A stretch of 64,000 nucleotides of DNA from Desulfallas thermosapovorans DSM 6562 (lineage in GTDB: Bacteria; Bacillota; Desulfotomaculia; Desulfotomaculales; Desulfallaceae): the NCBI RefSeq assembly GCF_008124625.1, contig NZ_VNHM01000003.1, positions 124,001-188,000 on the forward strand, written 5' to 3'. Below, in pieces: positions 34,174 to 42,746 of the stretch. The notes under the pieces are model-generated. The model ran no database searches. It was not told the origin of the DNA and saw nothing but the letters and a program-made list of their open reading frames with translations. Numbering within the stretch: the first letter of the stretch is position 1; each line of letters begins with the position of its first letter. The translations under genes were made by a program, and so were the position numbers.

Positions 34174-34614
34174 CAATAAAAAGGCCCCCGAGGCCATCAA
34201 TGCGGTACCGGCCACCCGGTGCCAGGTAAAGGGCACCTTATCCAGGCCAAACATGCCCAGGTGATCTATAAGGCAAGCCGTCAGCACCTGGCCCACAATA
34301 ATGGCGGTGGTAGCTACGGCCACCCCCAGGGGAGGAATGGAACGTGCCACCATATAGATAATAATCACCCCCAGGAGTCCCCCCAGATAAACATACCAGG
34401 GAGCTTCGGCATAACGCTGCCAGTTGCCGTCGCCCAGCCGGAATACAAAAAGCAGCAGGGAAACCACCACCAGACCAACCAGCTGCACAATAAAAGTGGT
34501 CTCCAATAAACCGATTATTTTACCCAGAGCAGCATTAAGGGAACCCTGCAGCGCCATGGCCAACCCCGACCCGGCGGCAATCAGCAAAGCCAACAGTTTG
34601 GTACTCATCCACAT
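34162..34614 (-). CDS. DMT-superfamily transporter, YdcZ/DUF606 type
   Basis: A 150-aa protein with five predicted membrane segments, the half-size form of the drug/metabolite transporter fold. The sequences LIAAGSGLAMALQGSLNAAL, PWYVYLGGLLGVIIIYMVAR and GVAVATTAIIVGQVLTACLI are typical of YdcZ (DUF606). Such proteins probably dimerise in antiparallel form. The substrate is unknown. It is convergent with the ZIP gene with overlapping ends. A terminator and the HMA-like gene lie upstream. Confidence 0.88.
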   Translation of the reverse strand: MWMSTKLLALLIAAGSGLAMALQGSLNAALGKIIGLLETTFIVQLVGLVVVSLLLFVFRLGDGNWQRYAEAPWYVYLGGLLGVIIIYMVARSIPPLGVAVATTAIIVGQVLTACLIDHLGMFGLDKVPFTWHRVAGTALMASGAFLLLKK

Positions 34615-34655
34615 CCCCGCCTTTAACTTGTTGCTTTAATCGGTGCTTCAATATG

Positions 34656-34683
34656 TAAAAGCGGGCCTCCTTCAGCCCGCTTT
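34656..34683 (-). terminator. Terminator of the HMA-like gene / YbaB2 operon
   Basis: The stem AAGCGGGC / GCCCGCTT overlaps the stop codon of the HMA-like gene and is followed by TTTT on the minus strand. Confidence 0.8.
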
Positions 34684-34915
34684 AATAGCGTACATATGGC
34701 GAATAACCAAGGGAGTTCAAGGTACGGCGCAGGTATTCCCCGCTGATTACAGCGGGGTCGTAGTCAATGGTCACCCGCCCTTCATCAAGGGAAACCTGCA
34801 CATCCTGCACCCCGTCCACCTGAATTAAATTGTGTTCAATTTCCCGGCTGCCATCCAAGTCGTGTAATCCACCCACCCAAACCGTTTCCTTAATGGAACC
34901 CTTTTTACTGCCCAA
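34682..34915 (-). CDS. HMA-like domain protein lacking the metal-binding cysteines
   Basis: About 77 aa with the heavy-metal-associated ferredoxin-like fold pattern: EIEHNLIQVDGVQDVQVSLD, then GRVTIDYDPAVISGEYLRRT and LNSLGYSPYV. In a normal HMA domain the first loop is GMxCxxC; here it is VGGLHDLDGSREIE, with no cysteine. It therefore probably does not carry copper in the usual way. I place the start at the TTG (34915), six bases after GGGGGTG; the GTG at 34924 lies within that site. It begins 32 bp after the Leu/Gly-rich gene and may be the last gene of the YbaB2 operon. Confidence 0.75.
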   Translation of the reverse strand: MGSKKGSIKETVWVGGLHDLDGSREIEHNLIQVDGVQDVQVSLDEGRVTIDYDPAVISGEYLRRTLNSLGYSPYVRY

Positions 34916-34946
34916 ACACTTCACCCCCGGTCAGTATTTATGTTTA

Positions 34947-35549
34947 TCATGTCCCGAAATTCCATTTCAATACCTCTCCGGGTTTGGGGGGGCGCTCATT
35001 TTTTTCGCCTTTGTTACCCCGCCCGCCATCGCCCGCGCCTGCGGCGGGAGCTTTATTTTTTTCATCCAAGTTTATCTCCCGCTGTACCGGGTGCGGTTTA
35101 TTCACCGGGCCACCGGCGGCGTTGCCTGCCCGCTGCTCCGGTGCCGGACCGTTCCCCGCCAAGCCCAATAGAGGCCCTAAAAGGCCAAGCAGCGCGGATA
35201 GATCGGGGGCACCACCTTTGCCCTGGCCGCCCCCGAGCCCGCTGCCCAGTAAGCCCAGCAGCGCCGCCGGGTTAAAGGCAGCCTGCTCACCACCGGCGGT
35301 TGGACCTTTACCCATGCCGGCGGCCATTAAGGCCACCAGCGGCCCCAACAATGCTTCCATGTTTCCGGGACCGGAACCTGTGCCGGTACCGGCCGCGGCA
35401 TTACCCTTTTGGACGTTTAACACATTAACCATACCCATTAAATTCAACAAACTGAGCATGATTAAAATACTGTCATCATCTACATTGTGTTCGGAGCGGT
35501 AATCCAATATCCTGAATAAAGCCTGTTCAATTTTATTATCAATCTCCAT
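34947..35549 (-). CDS. Leu/Gly-rich low-complexity protein, family unknown
   Basis: A 200-aa protein in three parts. Residues 1-45 form a helical head, QALFRILDYRSEHNVDDDSI followed by LIMLSLLNLMGMVNVLNV. Residues 60-130 are repetitive and hydrophobic, with AALLGLLGSGLGGG and SALLGLLGPLLGLAG. The tail is charged and Gly/Pro-rich. The head resembles that of the next protein in the operon (LLLLMGLSNLMAIINLLEM), so the two share a small domain I cannot name. The ATG follows AAGGGGG. The composition suggests a spore-coat-like or self-assembling protein, but that is only a guess. Confidence 0.7.
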   Translation of the reverse strand: MEIDNKIEQALFRILDYRSEHNVDDDSILIMLSLLNLMGMVNVLNVQKGNAAAGTGTGSGPGNMEALLGPLVALMAAGMGKGPTAGGEQAAFNPAALLGLLGSGLGGGQGKGGAPDLSALLGLLGPLLGLAGNGPAPEQRAGNAAGGPVNKPHPVQREINLDEKNKAPAAGAGDGGRGNKGEKNERPPKPGEVLKWNFGT

Positions 35550-35633
35550 ATATTAAAACCCCCTTCGGCCGGCTTATAACCCTAATAGCTTGCCCTGTCA
35601 ATTACACTCCTGTTTTATACTTATAGCCAGGGG

Positions 35634-35894
35634 CTACTTGGCAGCACCGTCAACCGGCGGCCTGACTCTGGGGCCGCCAAAGACACCTAAAAAGGGTACC
35701 GCCTCCTGGGGCGAAGGGGGACGGCGGGTGCCGCTACCCTTTGCACCACCGACAACCCGCATTTCCAGCAAATTAATTATAGCCATTAAATTAGACAGGC
35801 CCATCAGTAATAGCAACTGGTCATTGTCAAGGCCATACTTATCCTTCAACTGCAGCAATCCAGCCAGTCTTTTTTCCAGGTCAACGCCGGGCAT
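35634..35894 (-). CDS. Small protein related to its neighbour, family unknown
   Basis: An 86-aa protein. Its first half, GLLQLKDKYGLDNDQLLLLM then GLSNLMAIINLLEM, matches the head of the 200-aa protein encoded just downstream in spacing and in the NLM-x3-N-x-L pattern. The second half is Pro/Arg/Gly-rich and probably unstructured. An AAGGTGG sequence precedes the ATG. It lies 19 bp after the second YbaB gene, so these genes are almost certainly one transcript. No function is known to me. Confidence 0.7.
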   Translation of the reverse strand: MPGVDLEKRLAGLLQLKDKYGLDNDQLLLLMGLSNLMAIINLLEMRVVGGAKGSGTRRPPSPQEAVPFLGVFGGPRVRPPVDGAAK

Positions 35895-35913
35895 AACCTC
35901 TGCACCACCTTGG

Positions 35914-36210
35914 TTAAATCAATCCCGGCACGGTGGGAATAGCCAGGCCACCCGTTAACTTGGCCAACTGCTCGCGCACCATCTTTTTTGATTCCCGCAT
36001 GCCCTCGTTGAAAGCTTCGGCGGTTAACTGAGCCAACCGGGCCGGGTCCTGCACCAGGTCAGGCTTGAAGTGCAGCTGCACCACCTCCTGATTACCGTTC
36101 ATCACCAGCTGCACCGCCCCTTCACCGGCACTCACCTTAACGGTCATATTTTTTAACTGCTCTTGCAGTTCCTGGATCAATGGCATAAATTGACCCATAT
36201 TGTTCATCAT
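35914..36210 (-). CDS. YbaB/EbfC-family nucleoid protein, second copy
   Basis: A 98-aa protein with the YbaB/EbfC layout: helical MGQFMPLIQELQEQLKNMTV, a beta core (GAVQLVMNGNQEVVQLHFKP) and helical ESKKMVREQLAKLTGGLAIP at the end. The closing LTGGL.IP..GL is shared with the standard EbfC at 62.3-62.7 kb in this window. EbfC dimers bind DNA. This copy differs clearly in the first helix and has no replication or repair genes nearby. It heads an operon with two related small proteins. The start is ATG-ATG behind AAGGGGGATATTT. Confidence 0.85.
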   Translation of the reverse strand: MMNNMGQFMPLIQELQEQLKNMTVKVSAGEGAVQLVMNGNQEVVQLHFKPDLVQDPARLAQLTAEAFNEGMRESKKMVREQLAKLTGGLAIPTVPGLI

Positions 36211-36302
36211 AAATATCCCCCTTCCTTTTCAAGCTATAATCAAATATATGCCTGAAAAGTTAAAATAGTTTAGCTGCCCGATAACAATAAATTCCTTTTT
36301 GT

Positions 36303-36331
36303 TAAGAAAAAAGAGATGGCCTGAACCATCC
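36303..36331 (-). terminator. Terminator of the SPOCS-domain gene
   Basis: A 7-bp stem GGGATGG / CCATCTC (one wobble) is followed by six T on the minus strand, about 40 bp beyond the stop. Confidence 0.7.
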
Positions 36332-36370
36332 CTGTAGCTAAGTGTTTATCCAATTCATTATCAATATATT

Positions 36371-37489
36371 TTAACCCTGGGTAAACTGTTCGAAGAATCT
36401 GTTTTGCACCCTCATGCATTCCAGTTTGACATTGTCAATGACCACGGCGCTGGTGTTCAGCGCATTGGGCTCAAAGGTGAACCTTACCAGCGCTTCTCTA
36501 GCTTCTTCAGGGGCAACAGCGTTGAGACACAAGTTGGTGAAGGATTCATCGGCTATGTTTCCGGCATTCCAGGTTCTGGTTTCGCCGGTGACCAGATTGC
36601 CGAACATGTCGTAGAAAAGTAATTCCGCTGTTAAGTTAAAGGATGCCGTACCCCCTAAAACCTCTCTAAAACCGGGAATTTCCGATGCATCGAAGCACAA
36701 CCGGTATTCCCCGGTGGGCACAATATTGTTGTTGTTGGCCCCCCCCCGGTTGACGGTCTGGAACAGCGAAGCTGCCTCATTGGGGATATTGCCCATTAAA
36801 GCCCCGTTATTATAGCGCAGCACATTGCTGGCCCCCCAGAATACCGGAGTGGTGTTGGTGCCCCAAGCCTCAAAACTACCGTCTTTTAGTAAGTTGACGC
36901 CCCGGACACACTTGCGGTCAAGCTGCGGGCATACCTGCACAAATATCTGCCTTTCCTCTACCACCTTGATTTGGAAGATCATTACCCCGGTCTGGTGCAG
37001 CCGGGAACCCCGCCGCAGATCCCAGCGCATATCGATTTTCTTGTGATGTAGCTGAACAAAAACGTCGTTTTCATTAACCACGGGCTGGCCTACATCCAAA
37101 GTGACATCATCGGCAAAGGGAATATCTTCACCCACGTGCTTGACGTGATCATTTTTATCCACATAAAAAATCTGCTTGTGCAGTGTACCGCTGACCAGTA
37201 CCTTTTTCACCACGGGTTGGCGATGATGTGTCCAGTGCCAGCCGAAACGATCCCAGCCTTCTTCTTCAATGACACTGATCCACCGGTCGCCGTTTTCATG
37301 GATGAATACCGGCCGGGCCTCAAAGTCATCCAACCGGGCATCAATATGGTCAATTTTCTGGGCCAGTTCGGGTAAAGTGGCTATGTTATCGACAATCACC
37401 TGCACTTCCTCTTCCGCCAGAACCACCGGAACTTTTATTTTTACACATAAAACATTATCGGGCTCGCTGTAGAAATATTGTATTGGCAT
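36371..37489 (-). CDS. SPOCS (DUF3794) protein with a carbohydrate-binding-like C-terminus
   Basis: A 372-aa protein. Residues about 80-190 form a SPOCS/DUF3794 domain (QPVVKKVLVSGTLHKQIFYV, VKHVGEDIPFADDV). Residues 205-360 resemble a beta-sandwich carbohydrate-binding module: LLKDGSFEAWGTNTTPVFWG, TGEYRLCFDASEIPGFREVL and a closing SAVVIDNVKLECM. The N-terminal 75 residues are charged. SPOCS domains occur in spore-coat or exosporium proteins of Clostridia, including SipL. It starts at an ATG behind GGAGGTTGTGAT, 28 bp after sipL, so both should be co-transcribed. A spore-surface role is likely. Confidence 0.85.
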   Translation of the reverse strand: MPIQYFYSEPDNVLCVKIKVPVVLAEEEVQVIVDNIATLPELAQKIDHIDARLDDFEARPVFIHENGDRWISVIEEEGWDRFGWHWTHHRQPVVKKVLVSGTLHKQIFYVDKNDHVKHVGEDIPFADDVTLDVGQPVVNENDVFVQLHHKKIDMRWDLRRGSRLHQTGVMIFQIKVVEERQIFVQVCPQLDRKCVRGVNLLKDGSFEAWGTNTTPVFWGASNVLRYNNGALMGNIPNEAASLFQTVNRGGANNNNIVPTGEYRLCFDASEIPGFREVLGGTASFNLTAELLFYDMFGNLVTGETRTWNAGNIADESFTNLCLNAVAPEEAREALVRFTFEPNALNTSAVVIDNVKLECMRVQNRFFEQFTQG

Positions 37490-37517
37490 ATCACAACCTC
37501 CTTAGGCTATTTATTAA

Positions 37518-39074
37518 TTAACCCTTGGCCCCACAGGGGATTCTGATTACCTGGCCCACTTGCAGATTATTGGGATTTATCCCCGGGTTTTCAGCCAGTA
37601 TTCTGTTCACTGTGGTGCTGTAGCGCTGGGCTAACTGGAAAAGGGTATCACCAGACTTGATGGTATAATCGATTACCTGGCCAACGGGACATTCTTCTTC
37701 GGGCTGTTCCTCTTCCTCTTCCACTACCAGGTCGGCGCAAACAGTCCGGCGCAGGGTTTCGGTAACCCGAGCTCTGACTTTTATAACCGCCTCTACATTG
37801 ACATCACAACCCACGGCTTCGGCATTGATGTATTCCACCATAGCCTTAACATCCACATCCATGCCATCTACGGCTCCGGGAATTTCCACAAAGGTGCGGA
37901 AATCAAGCCGCTGGTGCATGGCGTGCACTGCCTGGTCGGGTTTGGCGGACACGTAAATAATCTTGACGTCCACAAAACCCTTGGTAATTACCTTGTTCCT
38001 GAGGATTTTCTTTTCCGTTATTTTAATCTCGTCTATGGATACATTGAGCACCTTTTCCGGACAAGGCTTGGAATCGGGAGTTTCAAAGGTTTCCCTCACC
38101 ACCACCTGGGAAGAATCTTCACCTACGATATGTTCAACGTTAAGTTCAATGGTTTCCACCGTTTCACCGGCACACTCGGTAACCACCCGGACCTCCCTGG
38201 GTTCGGTAACCCGGGCATCCAACCTTACCACACAGCTGGCACGGAAGAATGGATCACCCTTAATCTCCACATCGCAGTCTTCCACCACAGCGTCCACTAC
38301 CACATCCATTTCCGGGTCAGCACCGGGCACCTCGATAAAGTCGGTAAACTTGATGGTTTTGTGCAAATCATGCACGGATTGCTCGGGCACAGCGCCCACA
38401 TACATGATCTGCAGAGTCAATTCGCCGTCTACAATTACTTTGTCCGCCACAATACGGGCATCCGTGATAACTGCATTGGAATCCACGTCCAAAATCTTCT
38501 TCGGCTCCGGTTTTTCGTACGGTTCGTCAAAATCTTCACTGACAATCACCTGGGCGGATTCCCGGCCAACCACGTCATCAATATGAATCACATCATAGTT
38601 GGCATCCATGCCGTCCGGTACCGCAGTGAGCACCTCAACCTCCCGGGTCTCGGTCACCTTGGCGGTTACATCCAGTACAGCAATCACATCATACTGCCGA
38701 ACATCCCTGCTGCTGGGATTAAGTTTCACATCTTCCACCAGTACATCCACCCGGACATCCATACCGGGCAGCGCACCCGGCAAATCAACGTAGGCGGTAA
38801 AAGGAACCTGCGCGTGCATATGGTGTACAGATTGGTCCTTTTCAAAGGCCACGTATATAATTTGCAAAGTAAGTGTTCCATCGACCACTACTTTATCGGG
38901 TAAAAGTCTGGTCTTTTTAACGCTGACCGTTTTATCCGTGGAGATAATCTGGTCCACGTCCGGTTTGGGGTCAGGTATCATGAAGGATCCGCGCACCACG
39001 GTTTGCCTGGAATTTTCGCTGACCACCTGGTTTACGGTTATGGTTTCCTTAACCGGTGTCTGGGCAGCAGCCAT
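37518..39074 (-). CDS. sipL: SipL-like spore morphogenesis protein: three SPOCS domains plus LysM
   Basis: A 518-aa protein with three SPOCS/DUF3794 repeats, each containing a [15 protein letters not shown]-like strand and then a [17 protein letters not shown]-like segment. It ends in one LysM ([32 protein letters not shown]). In Clostridioides difficile SipL uses its LysM to hold SpoIVA on the forespore surface; this protein has the same composition. Position and domain order fit, but orthology is inferred. The start is the ATG giving [10 protein letters not shown], behind AAAGGAGGAG; the longer reading has no support. A sigma-E-like -10 lies about 35 bp upstream. Confidence 0.8.
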   Translation of the reverse strand: MAAAQTPVKETITVNQVVSENSRQTVVRGSFMIPDPKPDVDQIISTDKTVSVKKTRLLPDKVVVDGTLTLQIIYVAFEKDQSVHHMHAQVPFTAYVDLPGALPGMDVRVDVLVEDVKLNPSSRDVRQYDVIAVLDVTAKVTETREVEVLTAVPDGMDANYDVIHIDDVVGRESAQVIVSEDFDEPYEKPEPKKILDVDSNAVITDARIVADKVIVDGELTLQIMYVGAVPEQSVHDLHKTIKFTDFIEVPGADPEMDVVVDAVVEDCDVEIKGDPFFRASCVVRLDARVTEPREVRVVTECAGETVETIELNVEHIVGEDSSQVVVRETFETPDSKPCPEKVLNVSIDEIKITEKKILRNKVITKGFVDVKIIYVSAKPDQAVHAMHQRLDFRTFVEIPGAVDGMDVDVKAMVEYINAEAVGCDVNVEAVIKVRARVTETLRRTVCADLVVEEEEEQPEEECPVGQVIDYTIKSGDTLFQLAQRYSTTVNRILAENPGINPNNLQVGQVIRIPCGAKG

Positions 39075-39106
39075 ACAATCTCCTCCTTTCATGAGAGTTC
39101 TATAAT

Positions 39107-39131
39107 AATATATGAGGGACTGTCTAAAATG
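39107..39131 (-). promoter_or_regulatory. Candidate sigma-E promoter of sipL
   Basis: On the minus strand CATATATT matches the sigma-E -10 element (CATAnnnT) exactly. The -35 region (ACA, 15 bp upstream) is weak. Confidence 0.3.
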
Positions 39132-39204
39132 TGCAGACAATATTGTTTATCCATGAAAAAAGACGGGCTTTCCAGGAATATAATGGAACCGCCTCTGCCC
39201 GCAT

Positions 39205-39234
39205 AAAAAAACCGCCTGGTTTTCAGGCGGTTAG
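39205..39234 (-). terminator. Terminator of the triple-CAP gene
   Basis: The stem AACCGCCTG / CAGGCGGTT is followed by seven T on the minus strand, 18 bp after the stop codon. Confidence 0.9.
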
Positions 39235-39251
39235 TTAGTTACGGTATTAAT

Positions 39252-40772
39252 TTACGGCCGTATAAACATTTGCACGAACATTTTTCCGTAGGGCCCACCA
39301 TCCACAATACCTATGCCCACCTCGGTGAAGTTGGTGCTTAAGATATTTTTTCTGTGCCCCGAAGAATTCATCAGGTTTTGGTGAGCGGTTGACACCGCAG
39401 GGGCACCGGCCAGGTTTTCACCGGCGTAACTGTACCGGACGCCAAAATGCTTCATCATATCAAAGGGTGAACCATAGGTGGGTGAAGTATGGCTGAAATA
39501 ATTTTTGTTTATCATGTCCCGGGCTTTTAGCCGGGCCAGCTTGACCAGTTCATTATTGACCTTGAGGGGAGCCGCCCCGTATTTTGCTCTCTCCTGGTTA
39601 ACCAGTTGGAACATTTTCTGCTCATCGGGCGTCAAACTATTAACAACATCACCGTCACCGGGCTGTGGTGCCGGGTTGGGCTCGGGGTTGGGAACCGGCT
39701 GGGGCTGCGGCGCAGGCACAGGTTGCGGTGCAGGTACAGGTTTTGGCGCCGGGTTGGTACTGCTCTGTCCCCCGGTGAATATCTGTACAAAGTATTTCTG
39801 GTAGCCCTTGCTCTGCACGGCAATACCCACACGGTCGTAATTGCTGTTTAATATATTGGCCCGGTGACCGCTGGAATTCATCAGGCCGCTATGGGCTTGC
39901 TGCACCGATGGTGCCATGGCCAGGTTTTCGCCGGCGTAATTATATTTGATACCGGCCCTTTGCAGCATATCAAAGGGTGAACCGTAGGTCGGTGAAGTAT
40001 GGCTGAAATAGTTTTTTTCCACCATATCCGCTGCTTTCAAGCGAGCCTGTTGCTGCAGTGCGCTATCAAACTGCAGCGGCTTTAATCCTTGCCGGGTTCT
40101 TTCCTGGTTAACCAGGTTAAACATCTGCTGTTCATCGGCCGACATGCCGGGGGCAGGCTGCGGCTTGGGTTCGGAAGCCGGTTTAGTATCCTGACCGGGC
40201 TTAGCACCGGTTTGCTCGCCGGCGCCGTTACTCTCTTCGTTACCCGGATTAGACTCTTCACCCGGTGACTCCTCTTCATCAATAAAGATTTCCACCACGT
40301 AACAGTAACTGCCCGCCGGTACCAGCGCCACGCCAACCCGGTCAAAATCAGGATTTAAGACGCGGTTTTTCAAGGTACCATTACGCATAAATGAGGCATG
40401 GGCGGGCTCGACGCCGGTGGCCCGGGCCAGGTTTTCACCAACGGCCCGGTATTCCACCCTGGCCTCCTTCAGCATATCTTCCACTGTACCGTAAATGGGG
40501 GAGCGGGGCCCCAGGTATTTTTTCTCCACCATATCCTTGGCTTTAAGGCGGGCCAGTACGGTGAGCATATCATCGGCCTTAAGGGGCTCGATACCCGCTT
40601 TGCTTCGCTCATTATTAATCAAATTAAATAATTGAACACCTTCCGCGGATAATTCTGTTCCTTCCAACGCCTCCGCACTTTCCGAGGCGGATACCGGACC
40701 CATCAGCAATGAAAACGCCATTAATACCGCCATCAAGGGAATCAGCACTGTCCATTTCTTTTGTGTCGGCAA
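39252..40772 (-). CDS. Secreted protein with three CAP/SCP domains
   Basis: About 506 aa with a signal peptide (MPTQKKWTVLIPLMAVLMAF, cleaved near VSASESAEA). Three CAP domains follow: residues about 30-150 (divergent), 190-310 and 385-505. The last two carry NLVNQERTRQGLKPLQFDSA-type helices, YFSHTSPTYGSPFDM with the active His, and AHSGLMNSSGHRANILN. The linkers are Pro/Gln/Asn-rich (PVPAPQPVPAPQPQPVPN). CAP proteins such as YkwD are exported and common in spore-formers; their activity is unclear. I place the start at the TTG (40772) behind AAGGGGAGAG, which gives a clean signal peptide. Confidence 0.9.
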   Translation of the reverse strand: MPTQKKWTVLIPLMAVLMAFSLLMGPVSASESAEALEGTELSAEGVQLFNLINNERSKAGIEPLKADDMLTVLARLKAKDMVEKKYLGPRSPIYGTVEDMLKEARVEYRAVGENLARATGVEPAHASFMRNGTLKNRVLNPDFDRVGVALVPAGSYCYVVEIFIDEEESPGEESNPGNEESNGAGEQTGAKPGQDTKPASEPKPQPAPGMSADEQQMFNLVNQERTRQGLKPLQFDSALQQQARLKAADMVEKNYFSHTSPTYGSPFDMLQRAGIKYNYAGENLAMAPSVQQAHSGLMNSSGHRANILNSNYDRVGIAVQSKGYQKYFVQIFTGGQSSTNPAPKPVPAPQPVPAPQPQPVPNPEPNPAPQPGDGDVVNSLTPDEQKMFQLVNQERAKYGAAPLKVNNELVKLARLKARDMINKNYFSHTSPTYGSPFDMMKHFGVRYSYAGENLAGAPAVSTAHQNLMNSSGHRKNILSTNFTEVGIGIVDGGPYGKMFVQMFIRP

Positions 40773-41062
40773 CTGTTTACTCTCCCCTTTCCTGTTATGC
40801 CATTTTTTTGCAAACACACTTGCGCTTGCCCGCAGTGTGCCTGTCCAATGTATGGATGGCTGGCATTAATGATACCAGGATGAGATAAGTATAGCAATTT
40901 GGGTAAAACAAGGTGAACCCCCATAAAATATGTCAAGATAATAGTTTATGGAATTTGATTAACTTTGACGCAAAATAACTGTTAAATGGTATAGATTGCC
41001 GCCGGTAACCGGTACAGGCCAGTTTGTACGGTAAATAACCGCTTGGACTGTGCCATTAAACC
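40773..41062. other. Upstream region of the triple-CAP gene
   Basis: No ORF is supported here. On the minus strand TTCACC and TATACT are 18 bp apart (about 40889-40918), a plausible sigma-A-type promoter. I recognise no riboswitch. The stretch 41126-41246, beyond the hairpin, also shows nothing beyond a run of G/C. Confidence 0.4.
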
Positions 41063-41125
41063 GGTGCCGGGTGCCTAACAGGTTGAAAAGTTTTTAATCT
41101 TTCAACCTGTTAGGCACCCGGCACC
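41063..41125 (+). repeat. Palindromic repeat hairpin, copy at 41 kb
   Basis: A perfect 26-bp stem with an 11-nt loop. The outer arms GGTGCCGGGTG / CACCCGGCACC and inner GTTGAAA / TTTCAAC are those of the family; the core is CCTAACAG / CTGTTAGG. Flanking MITE ends are not recognisable, so this may be a hairpin-only or decayed copy. Confidence 0.8.
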
Positions 41126-41246
41126 AAAGGGGTGGGCCATAAAAAAGCGAAAGCGCCAAAAGGAGGCAGCAACGCAGGCGCGGCGGCACCAATAGGGCTT
41201 GCGCTACTCCAAAGGGCGTATAGCAGCACCCCCGGGGGGGGGTCCT

Positions 41247-41639
41247 TTACCCCGGCGAATAAAGCACTGCGCCCACTCCTTCCGTCAGGGCCAGGCACAT
41301 GACCTTGCCATCGGGGCCATCAAAGAAGCAGGTTAAGATAAACAGTTTGTTTTTTAGTCCCCTTTTAAACCTCTGCAGCATTAACTCATCCAGGTTACAC
41401 AGTGTCTCCAGGGCCATACCCGGGCCCCTTAATATCAATGTATAAAGCCCGTCGGTTTGTTTTAAAAAACTAATACTGCAGCGGGGATTGCCTTTTTTCT
41501 CCCGGGATAATTTATCAATTAAACGCAGGTAACTCTCCGCCACTTTCAGGGCGTCCTCCTTGCTAGGCAGGCGGGGGCCGATAGCCGGAATATCATTAAA
41601 AAATGTGAGGGCTACATCTCTGGTCTGGTAAACTTTCAC
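41247..41639 (-). CDS. Protein of unknown function
   Basis: A 130-aa soluble protein beginning MKVYQTRDVALTFFNDIPAI. It has an N-terminal helical segment (LPSKEDALKVAESYLRLIDK) and several strands towards the end (LFILTCFFDGPDGKVMCLAL). I recognise no family. The GTG start has a strong GGGGGAGG site upstream. It lies 48 bp downstream of the trypsin-like protease gene on the same strand, so the two are probably co-transcribed. It ends near the palindromic repeat at 41.1 kb. Confidence 0.7.
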   Translation of the reverse strand: MKVYQTRDVALTFFNDIPAIGPRLPSKEDALKVAESYLRLIDKLSREKKGNPRCSISFLKQTDGLYTLILRGPGMALETLCNLDELMLQRFKRGLKNKLFILTCFFDGPDGKVMCLALTEGVGAVLYSPG

Positions 41640-41687
41640 GTATCAAACCTCCCCCGCGAGCATTTGCTTTTTGCCCCCGTACCGGCA

Positions 41688-42689
41688 CTAAAATTCTATT
41701 TCCAACAGGTTCAGCACATTTTGTATACGGTTGAATATGCAATGGGTATCCGAACCGGCAAATAACAGGCCCACTGCTTTGTTTTCTTGATCTATTACCA
41801 GCGAACCGCTGTCACCCGGCTGGCACATAACATCGGCCACCACCTGGTCGCTGAACCAGGCCGACTCATCATCCGAAAGGTTCACCTTCAAAGTTACCCC
41901 CATGGCAGTGACCAACCCCGAAGTAACTCCGGTGGTCCGGCCGCTTTTTTGCACCCACATACCTTCCCGGGCTTCCCCCACCCCGGCCACCGGCCCCAAT
42001 TCCAGCAGTTCTTCGCCAACTAAACCATCATTCAACGGCCGGGCCACAGCGCAATCTACAATATTAGTGTCCCGGGTGTATTTGTAAAAACGCATCTCAT
42101 AAGCCGGGCGAAGCAGCCTGATAAACCGGTTGCCAATACCGGCCACTCCTGCCGCCACCGGGCAATCAGACTGCTGGGGGGTTCTGATCAATGGAATAAA
42201 CCTGACCAGTTCCGCTATTTTGTCACTTGGCTTCCCCCCGTCATGGGGTCCGGGCTGCAATATTGCATCGCCTGCCCTGGCCCGGCCGTCGCTCCCGTTG
42301 GAGGCGTTGGCCAGTATATGGTTATTGGACAAAATAAGTTTCTCACCGGTTTTACTATCTTTAACCAGGGCCCCAAAGGTACCTGCGCTGATTTTATAAT
42401 GACCGATACTGCTGCCGGGTAGGGCGGGGCGTATTCTCATCACCCTGTCCAGTAATCTCACCCGGCCGATCTCAACCACATCGGTGTCTAAACCGTCAAT
42501 TTTCTGCGGTACTTTTTGACTGCGGCGCAAATTGGCCGCAGGGACCTTTTTTTCCACAAAAATAATTATAGCCGGCTTGTCAGTACGGGTCATGCCCACC
42601 CGCTTGTGCCCCACTCCTATACCAACAACATTAGGCATGCGTAACATGCGTTCCCGCACTTTATCAAGGACGCGATAATGTTTTTCCAC
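41688..42689 (-). CDS. Trypsin-like serine protease family protein
   Basis: About 333 aa with a full chymotrypsin-type triad: His124 in LILSNNHILANAS, Asp212 in NIVDCAVARPL and Ser294 in CQPGDSGSLVIDQ. The N-terminal 90 residues (ERMLRMPNVVGIGVGHKRVG, KPAIIIFVEKK) form the domain often seen before the protease in this bacterial group. There is no signal peptide, so it may act inside the cell or mother cell. The GTG-ACT-GTG start region has GGGAGG best spaced for the second GTG (42689). It lies 57 bp downstream of yabG, another sporulation protease. Confidence 0.85.
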   Translation of the reverse strand: MEKHYRVLDKVRERMLRMPNVVGIGVGHKRVGMTRTDKPAIIIFVEKKVPAANLRRSQKVPQKIDGLDTDVVEIGRVRLLDRVMRIRPALPGSSIGHYKISAGTFGALVKDSKTGEKLILSNNHILANASNGSDGRARAGDAILQPGPHDGGKPSDKIAELVRFIPLIRTPQQSDCPVAAGVAGIGNRFIRLLRPAYEMRFYKYTRDTNIVDCAVARPLNDGLVGEELLELGPVAGVGEAREGMWVQKSGRTTGVTSGLVTAMGVTLKVNLSDDESAWFSDQVVADVMCQPGDSGSLVIDQENKAVGLLFAGSDTHCIFNRIQNVLNLLEIEF

Positions 42690-42746
42690 AGTCACACCTC
42701 CCTTACTGGTGCCATTTTATGCATGCCGGCCCCAAAGGGTTACCGC

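Noticed and set aside
37914-38903. Long plus-strand ORF (329 aa) opposite sipL
   Set aside because: It is the antisense shadow of three repeated SPOCS domains; it is His/Gly-rich, lacks a ribosome site and matches no family.
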